DNA of 64,000 nt from Rhizobiales bacterium Y(2018) (GTDB lineage: Bacteria > Pseudomonadota > Alphaproteobacteria > Rhizobiales > Aestuariivirgaceae). Of this stretch, positions 28,310 through 39,442 are shown piece after piece. The stretch spans positions 248,001-312,000 of the forward strand of contig SCPD01000001.1 in NCBI GenBank assembly GCA_005502925.1, in the 5' to 3' direction. Position 1 is the first letter of the stretch. Every line of letters begins with the position of its first letter. The position numbers were made by a program, and so were the translations under genes. Under the pieces are notes generated by a model. It did not search any database, was not told the DNA's origin, and saw only the letters and a list, made by a program, of their open reading frames with translations.

Positions 28310-29410
28310 TTAGCTTATTCTCTGGACAAGGCGGGAGGCTTCTTCGATCACAGCCAGCTGATGAGGCTGGGCGTCCATGCCGCCCCATTGCGCCATCATT
28401 GGCCCCCACGGATCCTCGACTTCGGTCTTGTAGCCGGAAAGCTCCTCGATCACCGCAAGGCCGCAATAAGGCGCATACATCTCGGAATAGCCACCCTCAT
28501 GGGTCATCACGATGCGGCCGCCGCAAAGTTCCTTCGCCGCCGCCATCAGCATACGCGTCAAATCGCGATAACCCGAGGCGGTCATCATCATGCGGCCTAA
28601 CGGATCGACGCCGCCCGCATCGAAACCAGACGGCACCACGATTAGATCGGGCTTGAAGCGCTTGAGCGCCGGCAGCACAACGCGCTCGAATGCGGCGACA
28701 TAGGCGCCCGGCCCCGAGCCCGGTGGCAACGGCACATTGATGTTGAAGCCCTCGCCCTTGCCCTCGCCATTCTCGGCGATGCCGCCCGAGGCGGCGGGAA
28801 AGAGATTGTCCTGATGCAGCGAAATCGTCAGCACGCTCGGATCGTCATAGAAGATCGCCTGAGTGCCGTTGCCGTGATGGACGTCCCAATCGACGATGGC
28901 GATACGGCCGAGGCCCAGCACCTTCTGAGCATGGCGCACCGCGACCGCGGCATTGGCGAAAAGGCAGAAGCCCATGCCGACATCCTTGGTCGCGTGATGA
29001 CCCGGCGGGCGGATGAGCGCATAGGCATTGGCGACCTTGCCCGCAACGACCGCGTCGACCGCCGTGATGGCGCCACCCGCGGCGAGGAGTGCTATCTCGT
29101 AGCTGCCGGAGCCCAATGGCGTCAGCTGGCTCGCATCGCCATAGCCCTTGGCGCTGATCTCCTTGATGTGATTCACATGCGCCAGCGTGTGGACACGCAC
29201 CACCTCCTCGGCGGTCGCCGGCCGCGGCTTGATGATCGTCAGCTGGTCGAGGAGTCCGCTGACCTCGAGGAGGTTGCGCAATCGGCGCTTGGTCTCGGGG
29301 TTTTCGGCATGGGTGCCCGGCTGGACATGGAGGCCCGGCGGAAAAACCTGGTTCCAATTCCAGGTATTGTGCCAGAGATAAAGTTCATGAAAGACGAAAC
29401 CCGTCGCCAT
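28310..29410 (-). CDS. Histone-deacetylase-family amidohydrolase
   Basis: 366 residues from the ATG at 29408-29410 (GGGGAG upstream); residues before it look non-homologous. Zinc-dependent deacetylase fold: His138-His139 in RPPGHHA, Asp174 and Asp176-Val-His178-His179 in DWDVHHGNG, Asp264 in SGFDAG, and the transition-state Tyr in HEGGYSE. Bacterial relatives remove acetyl or acyl groups from polyamines or other small amides rather than from histones. Gene order deacetylase, binding protein, LivG, F, H, M on one strand, with short gaps, suggests that the imported compound is deacylated here. Confidence 0.92.
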   Translation of the reverse strand: MATGFVFHELYLWHNTWNWNQVFPPGLHVQPGTHAENPETKRRLRNLLEVSGLLDQLTIIKPRPATAEEVVRVHTLAHVNHIKEISAKGYGDASQLTPLGSGSYEIALLAAGGAITAVDAVVAGKVANAYALIRPPGHHATKDVGMGFCLFANAAVAVRHAQKVLGLGRIAIVDWDVHHGNGTQAIFYDDPSVLTISLHQDNLFPAASGGIAENGEGKGEGFNINVPLPPGSGPGAYVAAFERVVLPALKRFKPDLIVVPSGFDAGGVDPLGRMMMTASGYRDLTRMLMAAAKELCGGRIVMTHEGGYSEMYAPYCGLAVIEELSGYKTEVEDPWGPMMAQWGGMDAQPHQLAVIEEASRLVQRIS

Positions 29411-29498
29411 CGCGACTCCCCACTCGATCAGACGGGCATGATGATGCGAGTCCTTACCCACGGGAGTCCCGACACATTCGGGTAACGGGTGGTATTTT

Positions 29499-32264
29499 TC
29501 AGCCCACCCTTTCGGGTGGCTCGACGAGGCCGATCTCCTTCAGCTTGAGCACAGCCTCGGTGCGGTTGGAGACGCCGAGCTTGCCGAAGATGTTCTTCAG
29601 ATGCCATTTGACCGTGTCGGGCGCCATGGCGAGCGACTGTGCCAATTGCCGGTTGCTGTAGGCGCGCATGAGATAGGACGCGACCTCCATCTCCTTGCCG
29701 CTCAGGGGCCGCTTGGGCGATGGTCCGGCCGTTCGGATCGGCGCATGGCCGGCCCCGGCGCGGTTGAGCGCCTGCTCGATACGCAGGACGAAGTCGGCCG
29801 TCTCGGAGGGGCGCGACCAGGCCGGAATGCGGCCGCGGGCGAAATCGAGCGCCGCCTTGAGGGGCGGCCCTTCATCGACGAGCGAGCGCACGGCGCGCTG
29901 CGGCTGCGCCAGCGCGATCAGGTCGACAGTGGCGGCGAGCGCCTGCAAGGTCTCGCCTGCCGCATGCGCTGCGATCGCCACCAAAGCGCGCACCTGGATG
30001 AGGCCGCGCAGGCGTCCGTCGCGGCGCTGACGCTCGGCAATACGTTCGAGCACCGCAATAGCGCGTTTCGGCTGGCCCTCGGCGATGAGCACCCGGGCGA
30101 CACCGATATGGGCATATTCATCGAGGGGATGAACAGTCTTTGCCTTCTCGCTCTCGGTGAGGCTGATGCCGCGCAACTGCAAGGCCATGCGGGCGGCGGC
30201 GACGTCGCCCCGCGACAGGAGCAGCCGAACCCGGTCATTGAGGGCGCTGGCGGTCAGGCGCCGGTAGCGCTTCTCGATGCCGAGCTGCTCGGCGCGTTCG
30301 AGATGGAAGATCGCTTCGTCGTGACGGCCATTGGCCTGGGCGAGCCGCGCCAGATGCAGCTTGCAGGCCATTTCATGCACGACGAGGCCGCATTCCTCGA
30401 TCACCCGGCGGTGCTGATGCAGGAGCCGCTCGGCGCTGTGCAGATCGTCCCATTCATAGAGGAGCTCGACCTGAATGATTGCCGACATCGCCTCCGAATA
30501 GGAATTGGCGCCGAAACCGTCGCGCGCCAGATGCATCGCGCGGGCCAGCAGGTCGTGCGCCTGACGCAGATTGCCGGCCGAAAATTCGACGAGGCCCAGG
30601 ATCAGATCGGAATAGACGATGCCGAAGATCGAATGAGCGGTCGTGTGATGGTCACGCGCCTTCAGCGCGGCGAGCCGCGAAGCGTCGAGCTCGCCCAGCG
30701 AGAAATGCGCGAACGCGCGGATATTACTCAAGGTCCCTTGGGCAAAGGGCTCGCCTTCGGGATAATCGGCGAGCCATCGCGCCGCGAGCTTCGTCGCCAT
30801 GCGCGGCCAGTCGGCGGCGCTCACCGCGCCGGCGGTCAGCGTCTGCAGTTCCGCCTGGAGCGAGCGGATCGTCCGGCTGTCGATGGCGCCGTCGCGCGCC
30901 AGCCGGGCGATCAGTTGCTTCGCCTGCTTGAGGACACGCACCGCCTGGCGCGAGCGTCCGGTGTGGAAATGCACCCAGACCCAGGTCAGCAGAAGACGGG
31001 GGCGCGCCGCGACGACTTCGGTCGGCAAACGGTTCAGCCATTCCGTCAGCAGCGGAATGTGACCTTGCATGATGATCGGCGTCGCGCATTTCTCGACCAG
31101 ATCGGCCGCCTTATCCTGATCGCCGGCGGCGAGCGCGTGGCCAACGGCATCCGAGACATACCCATTGGCGGAAAGCCAAACGGAGGCTTTGCGATGCAGA
31201 TCCTGCCGGCGCGGCGCGGACCAAGCCTCGAGCTTGCCACGCAGGAAGTCGCTGAAGAGATGATGGTAACGGAACCACTGGCCGGTCGTATCGAGCGCGA
31301 TGAGGAAAAGATTGGAGCGTTCGACCAGGGCCAATGTCTTCTCGGCATCGAGATCGGGCGATACGGCCTGGACGAGGCCCAGATTGAAACGCTCGAGGAT
31401 CGAGGTTCTGAGCAGGAACTCCTGTATCTCGGCTGGCTGGCGCGCCAGAACTTCCTGAGCAAGGAAACCCGCCACATCGCGCTGGCTGCCGGAGAAGTCG
31501 GCGATGAAGCCTTCCTTCGAGTGCTCATGCGCGAGCGTCAGCGAGACGAGCTGCAGTCCGGCCGGCCAGCCTTCCGTCTTGTGATGCAAGGCGACGACGC
31601 CGGCGGTCGAGATATCGAGCCCGCAGATCTGGCGCAGATAGTGATCGGTCTCGTCGAGCGAGAAGCGCAGCTCATTGTCGCCGAGATTGACCACCTGCCC
31701 CTTCATCCGCATGGCGGCGAGCTCGGGCGGCAGTTCACCGCGCGTGGCGAGGACGATATGGAGAGCCGGCGGCGCATAGGTGACGAGCGCATTGAGGAAG
31801 ACGGCGATCTCGGAAGAAACGATCAGATGCGCATCGTCGAGCACCAGATAGACCGGCTCGCTCATCCGCGACAGGTCGTTGACGAGCCCGGCGAGGATGG
31901 ATTCGACCGGCGTGACCGGGCTCGACTCGATGAGAGACAGAGCATGGGCGGCGATCGCCGCATCGGCGCGGTTCAATGTGCCGGTGATGTATTTGAGGAA
32001 GCGGGCGAGGTCGTTGTCCTGCGCATCGAGCGACAGCCAGGCGACGCGGCCGCCACCCTCTCCGGCCTTGGCCGCCCATTGCGCCAGGAGCGTCGATTTG
32101 CCGAAACCCGCCGGCGACGAGACGATGGCGAGCTTGCCCTCCGTCGCCTGTTCCAGCATGGCGATGAGCCGCGGCCGCTCGACCGTGGCCCCGCGCAAAT
32201 GCGGGGGATGCATCTTGGTCTCGATGAACATCCGAGGCTCAGTCTCCAGCGTGGCAGTGGCCAT
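29499..32264 (-). CDS. LuxR-family ATP-dependent regulator (MalT-like, LAL type)
   Basis: 921 residues. Walker A SSPAGFGKSTLL lies near 49-60 and Walker B VYLVLDDAHL near 139-149, followed by a winged-helix segment and a long stretch of TPR-like helical repeats (about 400-800). The C-terminal LuxR helix-turn-helix spans about 850-915 (LSGKEMEVASYLMRAYSNRQ, then APDTVKWHLKNIFGKLGVSN). Such proteins are inducer- and ATP-activated transcription factors. Same strand as the deacetylase and transporter, 88 bp before the deacetylase start, so it probably controls that unit. Inducer unknown. Confidence 0.9.
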   Translation of the reverse strand: MATATLETEPRMFIETKMHPPHLRGATVERPRLIAMLEQATEGKLAIVSSPAGFGKSTLLAQWAAKAGEGGGRVAWLSLDAQDNDLARFLKYITGTLNRADAAIAAHALSLIESSPVTPVESILAGLVNDLSRMSEPVYLVLDDAHLIVSSEIAVFLNALVTYAPPALHIVLATRGELPPELAAMRMKGQVVNLGDNELRFSLDETDHYLRQICGLDISTAGVVALHHKTEGWPAGLQLVSLTLAHEHSKEGFIADFSGSQRDVAGFLAQEVLARQPAEIQEFLLRTSILERFNLGLVQAVSPDLDAEKTLALVERSNLFLIALDTTGQWFRYHHLFSDFLRGKLEAWSAPRRQDLHRKASVWLSANGYVSDAVGHALAAGDQDKAADLVEKCATPIIMQGHIPLLTEWLNRLPTEVVAARPRLLLTWVWVHFHTGRSRQAVRVLKQAKQLIARLARDGAIDSRTIRSLQAELQTLTAGAVSAADWPRMATKLAARWLADYPEGEPFAQGTLSNIRAFAHFSLGELDASRLAALKARDHHTTAHSIFGIVYSDLILGLVEFSAGNLRQAHDLLARAMHLARDGFGANSYSEAMSAIIQVELLYEWDDLHSAERLLHQHRRVIEECGLVVHEMACKLHLARLAQANGRHDEAIFHLERAEQLGIEKRYRRLTASALNDRVRLLLSRGDVAAARMALQLRGISLTESEKAKTVHPLDEYAHIGVARVLIAEGQPKRAIAVLERIAERQRRDGRLRGLIQVRALVAIAAHAAGETLQALAATVDLIALAQPQRAVRSLVDEGPPLKAALDFARGRIPAWSRPSETADFVLRIEQALNRAGAGHAPIRTAGPSPKRPLSGKEMEVASYLMRAYSNRQLAQSLAMAPDTVKWHLKNIFGKLGVSNRTEAVLKLKEIGLVEPPERVG

Positions 32265-32266
32265 TC

Positions 32267-32381
32267 TTAGCGCGTGATCAGGAAAAGTGGATACCGGTTT
32301 TCCGTCCGATCACGCGCTAAATAAAGGACTCCGATCACGTTTATCACTTTAGGTCGATCCGACCTAAAGTGATCGTGATCT
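32267..32381. repeat. Composite palindromic repeat, copy 1
   Basis: Two adjacent palindromes in the LuxR/DapA-like gap. Part A: TTAGCGCGTGATC at 32267-32279 pairs perfectly with GATCACGCGCTAA at 32308-32320, with an inner GGAAAA/TTTTCC pair. Part B: GATCACG (32333-32339) and CGTGATC (32375-32381) flank a 31-bp palindrome (arms 32344-32357 and 32361-32374, 14 bp, 3-base centre). A diverged copy in opposite orientation lies at 54851-54930. Looks like a Rhizobiales-type dispersed repeat. Confidence 0.8.
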
Positions 32382-32551
32382 AGGCCGTTCAAGACGGGAA
32401 ACGCAAGTCAGCCTTGACCGGGCGCGGCGCATCGGTCATTCTCCGCCCATGGCCGCTTGCCGCACCATCGCGCTCAAATCGAAAAAATCTCCCATTCGGG
32501 GGACGATGATCGCTTGCGTGTAATCTAGACAGCCGCCAGTAGATCGAAGTT

Positions 32552-32580
32552 AACCCCGCCGGTTTGGACGGGGTTTTTTG
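32552..32580 (+). terminator. Intrinsic terminator upstream of the DapA-like gene
   Basis: AACCCCG at 32552-32558 pairs with CGGGGTT at 32569-32575 (10-base loop), running into six T's at 32574-32579. It reads on the plus strand but there is no plus-strand gene before it. It could end a small RNA or attenuate the downstream operon. A TAATCT hexamer at 32521-32526 could be a -10, but without a clear -35. Confidence 0.7.
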
Positions 32581-32612
32581 TTGCCCGTCTCCGGCATATG
32601 AGGAGACGAAAC

Positions 32613-33509
32613 ATGACACTCGAGGGACTGTGGATCCCGCTGATCACCCCTTTCCGCGACGGCGATCTCGACGAGGCGTCGATCAGGCGGCTGGTCCATC
32701 ATTATGCCGCCCAGCCGGTCGATGGGCTCATCCTTGGCGCCACCACCGGTGAGGGCTTGAGCCTCAGTGACGAGGAGATCGACCGCCTGGTCCTGGTGGC
32801 GCGCGCGGCCCTCGCCGAGGCGAAGCGGCAGATGCCGGTCTATCTCGGCCTGTCGGGTGGTGCCGCAAACAAGGTCATCAAGGCGCTGCATCGGACACAG
32901 ATGCTGCCGGTCGATGGCTATCTGATCGCCTGCCCCTATTATGTCCGGCCATCGCAGGCCGGACTCTACCAGCATTTCGCGGCGCTTGCCGAAAACACCG
33001 CGCGGCCGATCGTCATCTACAACATTCCCTACCGGACCGGCGTCAATCTCGGCAATGAGACGATGCTGCGCTTGGCCCAGATCCCGAACATCGTCGGGGT
33101 CAAGGATTGCTGCGCCGATGCCGGCCAATCTTTCGATCTCCTGCGTCTCAAGCCACAGGATTTTTCCGTGCTGACCGGAGAAGACGCCCTCTTCTACACG
33201 GCGCTCACGCAAGGTGCGGAAGGCGGCATTCTCGCTTCCGCCCATGTCGAGACGGAAGCCTTCGCGCATATCCGCAAGCTCCTCCGCCATGGCGATCAGA
33301 GGGGCGCGCTCGCCGCCTGGCAGGCGCTCGTCGATACGCCGCGCCTGTTGTTCCAGGAACCCAACCCGGCGCCGATCAAGCATTGGCTGTGGCGCACCGG
33401 GCTCATCGAAAGTCCCGAGCTCAGGCTGCCGATGCTGCCCGTGTCGGACGCTCTCGCCCAGCGCATCGACCAGCATATCGAAAGGCTGAAGCCCCGCGTC
33501 GCGGCTTAA
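32613..33509 (+). CDS. DapA-family aldolase (dihydrodipicolinate synthase superfamily)
   Basis: 298 residues from ATG 32613, which follows AGGAGA; an ATG 15 bp upstream is too close to that site. TIM-barrel lyase with the family motifs LGATTGEGLSLSDEE (41-55), YNIPYRTG with Tyr136, and the Schiff-base Lys164 in GVKDC. These equal Tyr133 and Lys161 of E. coli DapA. The surroundings (IclR regulator, GMC oxidoreductase, MHS transporter) suggest either biosynthetic DapA or a catabolic paralog such as a keto-deoxy-sugar or N-acetylneuraminate-type lyase; a catabolic paralog seems likelier. Its stop overlaps the convergent IclR gene by 4 bp. Confidence 0.85.
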   Translation: MTLEGLWIPLITPFRDGDLDEASIRRLVHHYAAQPVDGLILGATTGEGLSLSDEEIDRLVLVARAALAEAKRQMPVYLGLSGGAANKVIKALHRTQMLPVDGYLIACPYYVRPSQAGLYQHFAALAENTARPIVIYNIPYRTGVNLGNETMLRLAQIPNIVGVKDCCADAGQSFDLLRLKPQDFSVLTGEDALFYTALTQGAEGGILASAHVETEAFAHIRKLLRHGDQRGALAAWQALVDTPRLLFQEPNPAPIKHWLWRTGLIESPELRLPMLPVSDALAQRIDQHIERLKPRVAA

Positions 33510-34276
33510 CTCTCTGGCAAAGTGGCCGCCATGCGTTTGGCGGCCTCCTGCAACAGCGGCAGATGAACGATCGCCTTTTCGAGACTGAAACGCGCGCTTG
33601 GCGCGTGACAAGCGATGGCGGCGAGCGTCGTCCCTTGGTTATCGACCACGGGCACCGCGATGGCGACGAGACCCAGCAGGAATTCTTCGCGGTCGAGGCT
33701 GTAGCCCTGGGCGCGGATCGTGGCGAATTCCTGCTCGAGCGCCGCGCGGCTGGTCAGCGTGGTGGGCGTATAGGCCGACAGATCGAGCGCATCGAGCAGC
33801 TTGTCGCGCCGCTCAGGCGGCAGCGTCGACAGGAACAGCTTGCCGCTCGCGGTGCAGTGAAGCGGCACGCGCGAGCCGGGCTCGAGATGGAGGCGAAGCG
33901 GCCAGCGCGCCTCGACGCGATCGAGATAAAGGACCTCGTGTCCGGCAAGGGCGGTGAAGTTGCAGGTCTCGCCGATCTCATTGACGAGCTTTTCCAGAAT
34001 GGCGCGCCGGTCGAAGGTGGCGCCGGACCGCATGACGTCGAGCCCCAGACGCAACAGGCGGCGGCCGACCGTGTAGCGCCGCCCGCCCGGCTCGCGCGTG
34101 AGATAGCCCTCGCTTTCGAGCTTCTGGCAGAGCCGGTGCACCGTGGGTTTGGGAAGATCAAGAAGTGCCGCCATCTCGGGCAGCGCCAGAGCCCGGCCCG
34201 AACGGGCGATCGTCTCCAGCAATTCGAGGGCGCGGGACGTCGCCGAACCCCCTTCACGTTCCTCGACCTGGCTCAC
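33506..34276 (-). CDS. IclR-family transcriptional regulator
   Basis: 256 residues. N-terminal winged helix (SATSRALELLETIARSG, then LLDLPKPTVHRLCQKLESEG and the wing EPGGRRYTVGRRLL), followed by the GAF-like effector domain with CNFTALAGHEVLYLDRVEAR and LHCTASGKLFLSTLPPERRD. The conserved serine-rich loop PVVDNQGTTLAAI is present. Divergent from the GMC oxidoreductase gene (128 bp between starts) and convergent with the DapA-like gene, so it likely represses the GMC-MHS transporter operon. Effector unknown. Confidence 0.9.
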   Translation of the reverse strand: MSQVEEREGGSATSRALELLETIARSGRALALPEMAALLDLPKPTVHRLCQKLESEGYLTREPGGRRYTVGRRLLRLGLDVMRSGATFDRRAILEKLVNEIGETCNFTALAGHEVLYLDRVEARWPLRLHLEPGSRVPLHCTASGKLFLSTLPPERRDKLLDALDLSAYTPTTLTSRAALEQEFATIRAQGYSLDREEFLLGLVAIAVPVVDNQGTTLAAIACHAPSARFSLEKAIVHLPLLQEAAKRMAATLPES

Positions 34277-34404
34277 TGGTGTCTCCGGATTGACATCGAA
34301 ACCTATACCATTCCACTCAGCGAGATGAAATGTCTCGAATTAAGGTTGACTTGTTACACGAAACCCCTCCAACATGACATAAAGGAACCGGGGGGATCAG
34401 TCGC

Positions 34405-36018
34405 ATGCAAGTTGCGACGGAAGCGGACTTCGTGGTGGTGGGCGCGGGCTCGGCGGGGAGCGTGCTCGCCGCGCGCCTCTCCGAAAATGGCCGCCATAGC
34501 GTAGCACTTCTGGAAGCGGGCCCTTCCGACCGCAGTTTCTGGATCCATCTGCCGATCGGCTACGGCAAGACGATGTGGGATCCCCGAGTCAATTGGCGCT
34601 TCTACACCGAGCCCGATCCCCATATGGACAACCGCCAGCTCTACTGGCCACGCGGCCGGGTCCTCGGCGGCTCCTCCTCGATCAACGGGCTCATCGCCAT
34701 TCGCGGCCAGGCCGAGGATTATGATGGCTGGGCGGCGCTCGGCAATCCGGGCTGGGGCTTTAACGACCTGCTGCCCTATTTCATCAAGCTCGAGACCAAT
34801 CATGGCCTGGAGAACGACCGGCAACTGCACGGGACGTCCGGTCCCCTTCATGTCACCAGCATCACCGGCCGGCATGAACTGATCGAGGCGGTGATCGGCG
34901 CCGCCAATGCGCTGGGTGTTCCGCGCACGGAGGATTTCAACGGCCGAAGCCAGGAAGGTGTAGGCTATTACCAACTCACCACCAATCGGGGCTGGCGGGT
35001 GAGCGCCGCCAAGGCCTATCTCAAACCGGCGAAGCGGCGGTCCAATCTCACCATCCTCACCGAAGCCCAAGCCACCCGCCTTCTCTTCGCCAACCGGCGT
35101 GCCAGCGGGGTCGAATACCGCCAGAACGGCGTCAGCAAAGTCATCCGCGCGCGCCGTGGCGTCGTCCTATCCGCCGGCGCGGTGCAGTCGCCACAGCTTC
35201 TCATGCTGTCGGGGGTCGGGCCGGCCGAACATCTGCGCACGCACGGGATCAGCGTCCTCGCCGACAGCCCGGGCGTCGGCGGCAATCTGCAGGATCATCT
35301 GCAGCTCCGCCTCATCTATCGCGCCAACCGGCCGATCACCACCAATGATCAGCTGCGCTCGCTTACGGGCCGCGTCCGCATGGCGCTCGACTGGCTGCTC
35401 TTCACGCAAGGCCCTCTCGCCATCGGCATCAATCAGGCCGGTCTCTTCACCCGCGTGTTGCCGGACTCCCGCACACCCGACATCCAGTTTCATATCGCGA
35501 CACTTTCGGCCGACATGGCGGGCGGCAAGGTGCACGACTTTCCGGGCTTCACGCTGTCGGTCTGCCAGCTGCGCCCGGAAAGCTCAGGGACCATCGCGCT
35601 TGCCTCGGGCGATCCCCTCGCCGCACCGTTGATCCAGGCGAACTATCTTTCCACCGACACCGATCGGCGCTGCGCCGTGGCGGCAATCACCTTCGCCCGC
35701 CGGCTCGCCCGGACCAGGCCGCTCGCCGACCATGTCGCGCAAGAGGAACTGCCCGGCCCCGCTGCCGAAAGCGATGACGATCTCCTCGGTTTCGCCAGAG
35801 CGCATGGCGCGACGATCTTCCATCCCGCCGGCACCTGCAAGATGGGCCCCGACAGCGACCCGCAAGCGGTCGTCGATGCGCGTCTTAGAGTGCGCGGCGT
35901 CGAGCGGCTGTGGGTCGCCGATTGCTCGATCATGCCGAAGCTCGTCTCCGGCAACACCAATCTGCCAGCGATCATGATCGGCGAGAAAGCCGCCGACCTG
36001 ATCCAGGAGGATGCATAA
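34405..36018 (+). CDS. GMC-family flavin oxidoreductase
   Basis: 537 residues. Rossmann motif GAGSAGSVLAARLSE (about 13-27), signature 1 near 86-110 (GRVLGGSSSINGLIAIRGQA), signature 2 near 258-275 (GAVQSPQLLMLSGVGP), and the C-terminal catalytic His in HPAGTCKMG with the partner Asn in SGNTNLPAIMIGEKAAD. Such FAD enzymes oxidise choline, alcohols or sugars. No signal peptide. It precedes an MHS-type importer by 24 bp. The exact substrate cannot be read from sequence; choline dehydrogenase is not favoured because no betaine genes are nearby. Confidence 0.9.
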   Translation: MQVATEADFVVVGAGSAGSVLAARLSENGRHSVALLEAGPSDRSFWIHLPIGYGKTMWDPRVNWRFYTEPDPHMDNRQLYWPRGRVLGGSSSINGLIAIRGQAEDYDGWAALGNPGWGFNDLLPYFIKLETNHGLENDRQLHGTSGPLHVTSITGRHELIEAVIGAANALGVPRTEDFNGRSQEGVGYYQLTTNRGWRVSAAKAYLKPAKRRSNLTILTEAQATRLLFANRRASGVEYRQNGVSKVIRARRGVVLSAGAVQSPQLLMLSGVGPAEHLRTHGISVLADSPGVGGNLQDHLQLRLIYRANRPITTNDQLRSLTGRVRMALDWLLFTQGPLAIGINQAGLFTRVLPDSRTPDIQFHIATLSADMAGGKVHDFPGFTLSVCQLRPESSGTIALASGDPLAAPLIQANYLSTDTDRRCAVAAITFARRLARTRPLADHVAQEELPGPAAESDDDLLGFARAHGATIFHPAGTCKMGPDSDPQAVVDARLRVRGVERLWVADCSIMPKLVSGNTNLPAIMIGEKAADLIQEDA

Positions 36019-36042
36019 CAACCATTAAAATGGGAGGATAAA

Positions 36043-37339
36043 ATGACAAATGCCTATAGCCGGAGCGACGTCAGACGCGTCGTGACGGCCAGCCTGATCG
36101 GCGCGACAATCGAATGGTACGATTTCTTTCTCTACGGAGCGGTGGCGGGAATCGTCTTCAACAAGCTCTTCTTCCCCACCACCGACCCTTTTGTTTCCAT
36201 CCTGCTCGCTTACACCACCTTCGCCATCGGCTTCGTGGCGAGGCCCTTGGGCGGTCTCATCTTCGGTCATTTCGGCGACCGCATCGGCCGCAAGAGTGTG
36301 CTCGTCGCCACCTTGATGATCATGGGCGTCGCCACCGTGCTCATCGGCTGCCTGCCCACTTATGAGCAGATCGGCATATGGGCGCCGATTTTCCTCGTCA
36401 TTCTACGCCTGGCGCAAGGTCTGGGACTCGGCGGAGAATGGGGCGGTGCTGTGCTCATGGCCTATGAATATGCGCCGAAGGAAAAACGCGGCCTCTATGC
36501 CTCGATCCCACAGATCGGGCTCGCCATCGGCCTCTGTCTCTCGGCCGGCATCGTGGCGCTGCTCTCCCGCCTGCCGGATGAGGACTTCCTGAGCTGGGGC
36601 TGGCGTACGGCCTTCATCGGCTCGATCGTACTCGTGCTGGTCGGCCTCTATATCCGCCTGCGCATCGTCGAGACGCCGGAGTTCCAGCGCGTCAAGGACC
36701 GCAAGGCGGAAGCCAAGGTGCCGGCTGTCGAGATGCTGCAGCAATATCCGGGCAATATCATCCTCGGCATGGGCGCGCGCTATATCGACGGCGTGTTCTT
36801 CAATGTCTTCGCAGTCTTCTCGATCGCCTATCTGACCCAGATGGCGCCGGTGAAGATGCCGCGCGAGACGGCGCTATGGGCGGTGTCGGCCTCGGCACTC
36901 CTGATGGTGGCGACGATCCCATTGTTCGGCTGGCTCTCCGACCGCATCGGCAGACCGAAGACCTATGCGATCGGCTCGTTCCTGCTGGCGCTCTCGGCCT
37001 ATCCGGCCTTCGTGCTGCTCGGCACCGGTGATGTGGTGATGATCTTCCTGGCGCTGCTCGTGCCCTTCGGCATCATCTATGCGATGTGCTACGGGCCGGA
37101 GGCCGGCCTCTTCGCCGATCTCTTTGACCCGCGCGTGCGCTATAGCGGCATATCCTTCGTCTACCAGTTCTCGGGGATATTCGCGTCCGGACTGACGCCG
37201 ATCATCGCCACCTATCTGATCAGGGCCAATGACAATCAGCCCTGGTATCTGGTGGGCTATGTCGTCTTCGCGGCCCTCGTCAGCATGGTGAGCGCCCTGG
37301 CGATCCAGCGTCGCTCTCAGGCCACGGAGGCACGGATAG

Positions 37340-37356
<17 letters not shown>
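36043..37356 (+). CDS. MFS transporter of the metabolite:proton symporter (MHS) family
   Basis: 437 residues, twelve predicted membrane helices. The MHS signature block is clear: GATIEWYDFFLYGAVAGIVF, then ARPLGGLIFGHFGDRIGRKS and RLAQGLGLGGEWGGAVLMAY, followed by EFQRVKDRKAE in the central loop. Relatives import shikimate, alpha-ketoglutarate, citrate or osmolytes with protons. Shares an operon with the GMC oxidoreductase, so it may bring in that enzyme's substrate. Its last 17 bp overlap the convergent gene ending at 37340. Confidence 0.92.
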
Positions 37357-39422
<2,066 letters not shown>

Positions 39423-39442
39423 TCAGGGCGAGAGGCGCGTTG

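Noticed and set aside
29601-32270. 889-codon open frame on the plus strand antisense to the LuxR/MalT-like gene
   Set aside because: It mirrors the real minus-strand gene, has a His/Arg/Asp-rich composition typical of GC-rich antisense frames, and shows no family motif, while the opposite frame has Walker and LuxR motifs.
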